In this document: positions 17,919 through 23,202 of the stretch, one piece after another
Layout: every line of letters begins with the position of its first letter
How positions within the stretch are numbered: position 1 is the first letter of the stretch
Origin: Branchiostoma floridae
Taxonomy: Eukaryota > Chordata > Leptocardii > Amphioxiformes > Branchiostomatidae
NCBI RefSeq assembly: GCF_000003815.2
Contig: NC_049982.1
Span: 2,619,903-2,643,104, forward strand
DNA: 23,202 nt
Reading direction: 5' to 3'
The notes under the pieces: generated by a model
The model's database searches: none
What the model saw: only the letters and a program-made list of their open reading frames with translations
What the model was told of the DNA's origin: nothing
Program-made: the position numbers and the translations under genes

Positions 17919-18039
17919 TTGTCGTACGCGCAAAACAAGAGGGTCCTGCATCTTTCTCCTGCAGAGCTATGCGACCTCCATATGCATTTTACCTGCAACA
18001 ACAACGTGTTTAACACGGAGAGTCATGCGTAGCACGTTG

Positions 18040-18280
18040 TGAAGAATAAAAGTTGTACCAATGCTCATACCGCACTCGTCATATATTCATTTTGACATGA
18101 AGATAACATAGCGCTGCACAGCAGTTAGATAAACATTAGAATGTTAGCGTCTTACCTGTGTCCACCAAGAGATAGTATAAAAACAACATTTAATGTTTAA
18201 TGTTTCCTAATTAGATATATTGATCCATATCACGTAAACTATACAATGCTTGCACTGTTATAAGAGAAAACCCGTCTCAT
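18040..18280. other. A/T-rich spacer between duplicate copies
   Basis: Contains AATAAA near 18045. No exon is visible. Confidence 0.5.
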
Positions 18281-18451
18281 ACTTTTTAAAATCATATAAT
18301 GAAAAATAGTTGTTTTTTTTGCAAACTGTGATGTTACAATTTTATACTCATAAGAGGAATTTCAAAAATCGTCACTTCTTCAGGCTAATATCCCACCTGT
18401 TAAGGTCCCAAAAGCCAGCTTATCGACAGAGTTGTGAGCGTTACAGGCTCC

Positions 18452-18520
18452 TGAAGTAGGTGTGCCAACAGTAGGGGTGACAGGGTCAGGGTTTGCGGGA
18501 GGGTCATGCAAAGTTAAATG
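18452..18520 (+). repeat. 70-bp repeat family, copy R3
   Basis: GAAGTAGGTGTGCCAACAGT, then TCAGGGTTTGCGGGAGGGTC. It corresponds to R1 in copy A (offset about 1765). Confidence 0.55.
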
Positions 18521-18890
18521 ATACGGTTTAGAGCACTGAAATGTGATAAATGTAAACAGTTATCAAATAATTTTTCATGAAAGTTTAAAACTAAATTATC
18601 ACATCACTAAGAGTATTTATGTTAGTATTCAGTCTTTCTTATTTTTCTGAGGTTTTAGGTGAAGAGTAAAAACAATCTGCTGTGTGTGTGGCGTTAAACC
18701 TATTATTCTCTCCCTCCCTTCCACCTTTCTCTCATTCCCTCTCTCTTTACTTTAGAAATTCCATTATAAATCCATACATTTATGTTGCTGGAATTTATGA
18801 TGTAATTCTATGGGACCAATCTTCCCAAACGTTATTGCTTGTAAAGGCTATTCACCCATCGCATACGCTTTGTTTCAATCATAGTGTCTA

Positions 18891-18966
18891 GAAGTACGTG
18901 TGCTAACATGTTGGGCCATGGGTCAGGGTTAGTTAGAAGTGCGTCAAAGGGAGTTTGCAGGTTACC
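18891..18966 (+). repeat. 70-bp repeat family, copy R4
   Basis: GAAGTACGTGTGCTAACATG, then GGGTCAGGGTTAGTTAGAAG. It corresponds to R2 in copy A (offset about 1814). One frame reads RSTCANMLGHGSGLVRS without a stop. Confidence 0.55.
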
Positions 18967-19325
18967 CCTATCCTTAATGTATTTACTGAGTGTAACAGCG
19001 AAACCCAAAAAGAGCCTTTTAAGTAAAAATATAAACAAAAATGTTAATTATTTTTCCTTCATAACGTTTGTAAACAAATCGTCGATTTTAGATTTTATAG
19101 GTTTGTTGGTGATATTTAACCCTTGCCCTGCTGTTGTTGTTTTTTTTACCAGTGTAACCTCCCAGAGCTGATGGCTTCATCAGATAACTAAAACTAGGAT
19201 TGTTCTGTGCAAAGTTACAGCGTTTAAATAAAGACACTGGGTTTTAAGCGCCGTTGGGAGCCAAATACTCCGCCAGATAGATTCATTTAAAGAGAATCGC
19301 CTATTCACAAGTTTTTACAAACAAT

Positions 19326-19420
19326 TAGGTCCAGGTTCAGGTCCCAATCGGGACCTAATCCTTTGGACCTGAACCATATTTGTACCTGGTACCTGAATTT
19401 TCAGTACCGTTATCCACCCC
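19326..19420. mobile_element. Inverted-repeat element fragment related to the 2317 element
   Basis: AGGTTCAGGTCC is followed by its near-complement GGACCTGAACC about 25 bases later, with ATTAGGTCC and GGACCTAAT nested around it, so the segment folds on itself. The same motif fills the 2317-2691 element, suggesting one family. Confidence 0.55.
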
Positions 19421-19633
19421 TAATTTTGAGAAGTTGTGTATTTTTTTTTGTTCGCGTGTACTTTTTTCAGTGCATGGACTAGCATTAATGTATGTGTTCA
19501 TGTCTAAAGAAATAGTTGCGCACACTATATCGATTCGCTCTGTATGTATTGCAGCTCATCGTTACTCAGACCGACTTGGTTTGCCACAGGTCAAACCTTT
19601 GTTATCAGATATATTAATAGCGCCCGTCTCTAC

Positions 19634-19676
19634 CGGTCAGCTGTGTGGTTCCCATGGCCTTGGTGTACAGTATAAA
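19634..19676 (+). promoter_or_regulatory. Core promoter of the downstream secreted-protein gene
   Basis: CGGTCAGCTGTG (19634-19645), TTCCCA close behind it, TGTACAG (19664-19670) and TATAAA (19671-19676), 56 bases before the ATG at 19732. A start about 30 bases after the TATA box would give a 5' UTR of roughly 30 bases. The E-box followed four bases later by GTTCCC resembles the bipartite PTF1 site of digestive-enzyme genes. Confidence 0.65.
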
Positions 19677-19731
19677 TTGTAGCTCACATAACAAGCTTCA
19701 CGCATTACAGAGTCTGGACTCACCCCAGCAT

Positions 19732-19798
19732 ATGGTAAAGATGTGGGGTTTTATGCTTCTTTTCGTGGCTGTGATCGCCTCGCTGGACTCGTCTGTTG
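19732..19798 (+). CDS. First exon (signal peptide) of a second secreted-protein gene, partial
   Basis: ATG at 19732 (or the second Met at 19741) begins MVKMWGFMLLFVAVIASLDS, a good signal peptide with a hydrophobic core, ending in a phase-1 GTGAGT donor as in exon 1 of the gene at 9256. The TATA box is well placed upstream. No later exon is recognisable before the window ends, so intron 1 would exceed 3.4 kb and contain the repeats downstream. Given the shared promoter module it may be a paralogue of the EGF/lectin gene, but the signal peptide alone cannot show that. Confidence 0.6.
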
Positions 19799-19799
19799 G

Positions 19800-20505
19800 T
19801 GAGTATGAAAATTCATTTTTTTTTCGTCAGAAAGTATCAACATTATTTCTAAGTAATTTTCTTATAACTATTAATTTAAAACATTCATTAATGTATTCCT
19901 AACTAAAGTTCCGTGACTTCATATATTTGCCGAATGACCTAACATTTTTGCGAGTGGTGTATCAAACGTGTTTCTCATAGATTATGCAAATAAGGTCCTT
20001 ATTACCAAATCATGTCCAAAGTATGAAATCTAAAAAATGGAACTTAAATGCACTACCATTACAAACCGCAGGTAGCCAAAAAAAGTCATTATTTTAAGGT
20101 CTTATTAAGAAATTTAACATACTAAATATAATGTTTTAATGGCAAAAAATCATGCCCGAAGGCTACTTGCATGTACAGTCTGAAGGCCAAAAGAAATAAA
20201 TAGTGTAAAACAGAACACTAGTGTCTAATCAGCTATATGATACAATATATACTATTGTTAGGTTTAACATTTTATTTGAAGGCAGTGGTTAACTGTCCCA
20301 CGTTCTGTATGATGGTTGGATTCTGTGCCTTTAGTAGAAATATAATCTTTTGGTGAGCTCCTAAATGGTTAAAGCGTGGTGAAATTGAGGCAACTGTTTG
20401 AAATAATCTGTTTGTTTTTTCGGCGCCATAGTAATATAAAGACAACCCATGGTGTTTACAGACACAAGAGTAATTGCCTGAAAAAAAAGTGCGTTACACG
20501 CGTTA
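19800..20505. other. A/T-rich sequence, probable intron
   Basis: No exon or repeat could be identified. It is probably the start of a long first intron of the gene beginning at 19732. Confidence 0.5.
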
Positions 20506-20509
20506 CAGT

Positions 20510-21005
20510 CGTTCTTTATTCAGATATAAATTAAAAAGAAAGTAACATTTAACATTACTGACCGAACATGCAGGGGACACTGCAAGACTGACACAAGACG
20601 TTACATAGACAATATTGCACAGTTGAGTTCACTATCATCTTAAAATCATTCTATTGCAAAATCGTTTCAATTATATAAGGAAATCACAGCATTCTGTACA
20701 GTCTTACTAGTAACTTTCCGTTTAATAAGAAGGAGAGTATTCCGTTATACATATTACATTTCACACGAGGAGCTAGAAGGTTTTACAGTAGCCTGACGAG
20801 CGTTCCATATAGCATAGGAGGACAAAATTGCGACACGGCTAATGTATCTGAAGAGATTCTTTGGTGGTTTTGCCTTAATTGTCATGAATAGCGTTCTGAG
20901 TCTATTCTTGTTGTCTGGGGTGATAAATCCCCTTGACCCGACCTCGAAACAGGTGAGAGTGACTGAAATGCCTGCACTTCTCAAGTCTGACACTAGGGGG
21001 TGTAT
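20510..21005 (-). mobile_element. LINE retrotransposon 3' end, truncated
   Basis: On the minus strand an open frame runs from after the TAA at 21006-21008 to a stop near 20754. It reads HPLVSDLRSAGISVTLTCFE, then VGSRGFITPDN and ILSSYAIWNARQ. The pattern 'EVGSRGFI' followed some 45 residues later by 'SYxIWxxR' matches the region after the reverse transcriptase domain in many invertebrate non-LTR elements (from memory of those families). The reverse transcriptase itself is missing, so this is a 5'-truncated copy. About 240 bases of 3' UTR follow, ending near AATAAAGAAC. Confidence 0.65.
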
Positions 21006-21009
21006 TTAT

Positions 21010-21480
21010 TGACCTTACGCTCATGACTGGCTTTAATGTTCTGTTCAAAAGGTACAGTTAGTTCTTGTACATGGATGGTGTTTTCAATAGAAGAAGTTAA
21101 GAAAATACGTTTTTTTTTCTACATCAAACTTTATTATTGTTATTGATGTCAGAGAGAAATCGGTGTGTTGCAAGTGAATGTAATGATCTTTTGTGTGAGT
21201 CTTAAGCTGTACAATAAACCCTGTAGTTTTTTATTGATCGGTTATGGCACAAAATCCGAATTGTAAATACATACATGTATATTTCATGGATATTGGACAG
21301 AAAGCATAATGCAAAAATATGAGCCCTCTACTGTAAACAGTTTACTTTTTTTTCCAAAATAGGATCAGCTTTAATCAATCCTTTTGTTTTGAGCGTTTTT
21401 TCATAAACCCAGTTTATCACCGATATCAAGTATATTTTTTATATTTCAGCCATACATAGTATGGTGAAATATATTGTATT
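21010..21480. other. No supported gene
   Basis: A/T-rich sequence between the LINE fragment and the microsatellite before the tandem array. Confidence 0.6.
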
Positions 21481-21487
21481 CGTAATG

Positions 21488-21512
21488 TTTCTTTCTTTCT
21501 TTCTTTCTTTCT
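21488..21512. repeat. (TTTC)n microsatellite
   Basis: Six TTTC units directly precede the tandem array. Confidence 0.95.
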
Positions 21513-21540
21513 CCTGTCAAATCTTCAAAGTGATTCATCT

Positions 21541-22990
21541 CCGCCGTTCCTGGACCGAATGACCTGAAATTCGGCACAGGGGTAGAGTGGGCCAATACCT
21601 TGATGCTTTTTTCCAATTTTTTCATATCTGCCTCTAAAATGATTTTATTGAGATTTCTTGGTCAATTTTAGACCAAAACTGTATATTTTGGCCCCTGTAC
21701 CCTGGTATTACAACCAAATGAGCTGAAATTTGACAGAGATGTGCCTTGATAATGCCCCCATATAAATTCGATAACACTTTTGGTGTACAGTACAACAAAA
21801 TGCTTATTTTTGCGATTTTTTTACCAATTTTTGACCAAAAAAGGAGACTTTTGGCTCCTGTACCTTGGTATTGCAACCGAATGAGCTGAAATTTGACACA
21901 GATGTGCCTTGATAATGCCCCCATATAAATTCGATAACACTTTTGGTGTACAGTACAACAAAATGCTTAATTTTTGCGGTTTTTTGTCCAATTTTTGACC
22001 AAAAAAGGACACTTTTGGCCCCTGTACCCTGGTATTACAATCAAATGAGCTGAAATTTGACAGAGATGTGCCTTGATAATGCCCTCATATAAATTCAATA
22101 ACACTTTTGGTGTACAGTACAACAAAATGCTTATTTTTGCGATTTTTTTTACCAATTTTTGACCAAAAAAGGACACTTTTGGCTCCTGTACCTTGGTATT
22201 GCAACCGAATGAGCTGAAATTTGACACAGATGTGCCTTAATAATTCCTTCATATAAATTCAATAACACTTTTGGTGTACAGTGCAACAAAATGCTTAATT
22301 TTTGCGATTTTTTGTCCAATTTTTGACCAAAAAAGGACACTTTTGGCCCCTGTACCCTGGTATTACAACCAAATGAGCTGAAATTTGACAGAGATGTGCC
22401 TTGATAATGCCCTCATATAAATTCAATAACACTTTTGGTGTACAGTACAACAAAATGCTTATTTTTGCGATTTTTTTACCAATTTTTGACCAAAAAAGGA
22501 GACTTTTGGCTCCTGTACCTTGGTATTGCAACCGAATGAGCTGAAATTTGACACAGATGTGCCTTGATAATGCCCTCATATAAATTCAATAACACTTTTG
22601 GTGTACAGTACAACAAAATGCTTATTTTTGCGATTTTTTTACCAATTTTTGACCAAAAAAGGAGACTTTTGGCTCCTGTACCTTGGTATTGCAACCGAAT
22701 GAGCTGAAATTTGACACAGATGTGCCTTGATAATTCCTGCATATAAATTCGATAACACTTTTGGTGTACAGTGCAACAAAATGCTTATTTTTGCGATTTT
22801 TGGCCAATTTTTGACCAAAAAAGGACACTTTTGGCTCCTGTACCCTGGTATTACAATTAAATGACCTGAAATTTGGTATAGATAGGCATTAGATACTTGG
22901 TAACAAGATTCAAGTAAAATTTTGGACATAAACAACTTTAAAATGATTAATTTTGGCACTTTGCTTAGGGGAAATTTGTTTTCTTTTGGC
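21541..22990. repeat. Tandem array of nine ~163-bp units with dimeric higher order
   Basis: The anchor ATGA(G/C)CTGAAATT starts at 21559, 21718, 21881, 22045, 22209, 22373, 22536, 22699 and 22861, giving spacings of 159-164. The central units alternate between type A (TACAAYCAAATG, then GACAGAGATG) at 21718, 22045 and 22373, and type B (TGCAACCGAATG, then GACACAGATG) at 21881, 22209, 22536 and 22699. The order is A-B-A-B-A-B-B. The outer units are more diverged. Minus-strand open frames repeat the same peptide but shift frame each unit, because 163-164 is mostly not a multiple of three, so the array is not coding. Confidence 0.93.
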
Positions 22991-23100
22991 CTCCTGACGT
23001 GACCTTCCGTGACCCCGCACAGAGCCACACCTGTGCGCGTCAGCCGGAGAGTTGATTGAATCAAAGACCTAGCCAATTAGCGAAGAGGAGGCCAAAGGCT
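22985..23100. repeat. Inverted repeat at the end of the array
   Basis: TTTGGCCTCCT near 22986 is the reverse complement of AGGAGGCCAAA near 23086, about 100 bases apart. This may be the boundary of a larger element that carries the tandem array. Confidence 0.55.
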
Positions 23101-23202
23101 AATTAATATTCATAAGCGGGGCCTCATGATCATGTATATAGCAGTGTTCCCGCCAGGGGGAGCGAAGCCCGCCTAGGCTCTCGCATTTAGACTATCAGAA
23201 AG

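Larger units (their letters stand above)
16500..18020 (+). repeat. Tandem duplicate, copy A (decayed)
   Basis: Landmarks recur in order in copy B (18280-19800): GATGTTAT/CA (16552 and 18331), CACCTGTTAAG (16612 and 18394), GAAGTA blocks (16688 and 18453), GTGTACTTTT followed by AGTGCATG (17413 and 19456), and the promoter block (17864 and 19622). Offsets run about 1.76-2.04 kb, varying with insertions private to each copy. The assembly gap lies inside this copy. Confidence 0.7.
18280..19800 (+). repeat. Tandem duplicate, copy B
   Basis: Downstream copy of the duplication described at 16500-18020, ending in an intact TATA box and signal-peptide exon. It carries its own insertions between about 18970 and 19450, including the inverted-repeat fragment at 19326-19420, which explains the rise of the offset to about 2.04 kb there. 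Confidence 0.7.

Noticed and set aside
17940-17975. Resemblance of GPASFSCRA to the last exon of the lectin gene (GSASFSCRV)
   Set aside because: The same stretch aligns in order with the 5' UTR region of copy B, and the surrounding cysteines are in another frame. The promoter explanation fits better and the match is short.
20754-21005. Host gene exon on the minus strand
   Set aside because: The residue pattern matches the C-terminal part of non-LTR retrotransposon proteins and it is followed by a retroelement-like 3' UTR.
21541-22990. CRISPR array
   Set aside because: The whole 163-bp unit is conserved with no unique spacers, and the genome is animal.
21634-23076. Series of similar minus-strand peptides in the tandem array
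   Set aside because: The unit length is mostly not a multiple of three, so the frame changes each unit. The peptides are by-products of the repeat rather than a repeat protein.

Overview
The window reads as invertebrate animal genomic DNA, most likely amphioxus (Branchiostoma). Compact, GC-rich exons with clean GT/AG borders sit in AT-rich introns. Tandem, secreted EGF/C-type-lectin genes are typical of lancelets, and there is a tRNA-derived SINE and many short inverted-repeat elements. The species call is an inference from gene style and repeat content, not from a search. A run of exactly 100 Ns (16823-16922) marks an assembly gap.

Layout. Positions 1-6742 hold no exon I can defend. They contain a 375-bp element with perfect 19-bp terminal inverted repeats (2317-2691), inserted in one of two copies of a diverged duplicated sequence (about 2145-2780 and 6265-6465). 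There is also a weak tRNA-like stretch. At 6743-7025 lies the terminal coding exon of an unrecognised plus-strand gene, followed by polyadenylation signals.

The centre (9256-15845) is a 12-exon plus-strand gene for a secreted mosaic protein of 514 codon positions. Its order is signal peptide, ten-cysteine N-terminal module (exons 2-3), three EGF domains, a C-type lectin domain split over two exons, two more EGF domains and two four-cysteine half-EGF exons. Ten of its eleven introns are phase 1. An in-frame TAG in exon 2 (9759-9761) breaks the reading frame, so the locus is either a recent pseudogene or null allele, or carries an assembly error. Its introns hold a SINE, a fold-back element, another inverted repeat and a long tetranucleotide microsatellite.

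From about 16.5 to 19.8 kb the sequence is a decayed tandem duplication with an offset near 1.76-1.8 kb. The downstream copy ends in a TATA box and a signal-peptide exon (19732-19798), the apparent start of a second secreted-protein gene. The upstream copy carries the same promoter block with TATAAA changed to TGTAAA and no recognisable signal peptide. The block (CGGTCAGCTGTG, then TGTACAG, then an A/T-rich hexamer) also occurs just upstream of the 9256 gene with almost the same spacing. This shared promoter module is the most interesting signal in the window.

From 20.5 to 23.2 kb the DNA is repetitive. It holds the 3' end of a LINE on the minus strand (about 20510-21005) and nine tandem units of about 163 bp (about 21540-22990). 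The central units alternate between two subtypes and form a dimer of about 327 bp. They are followed by a short inverted-repeat segment.
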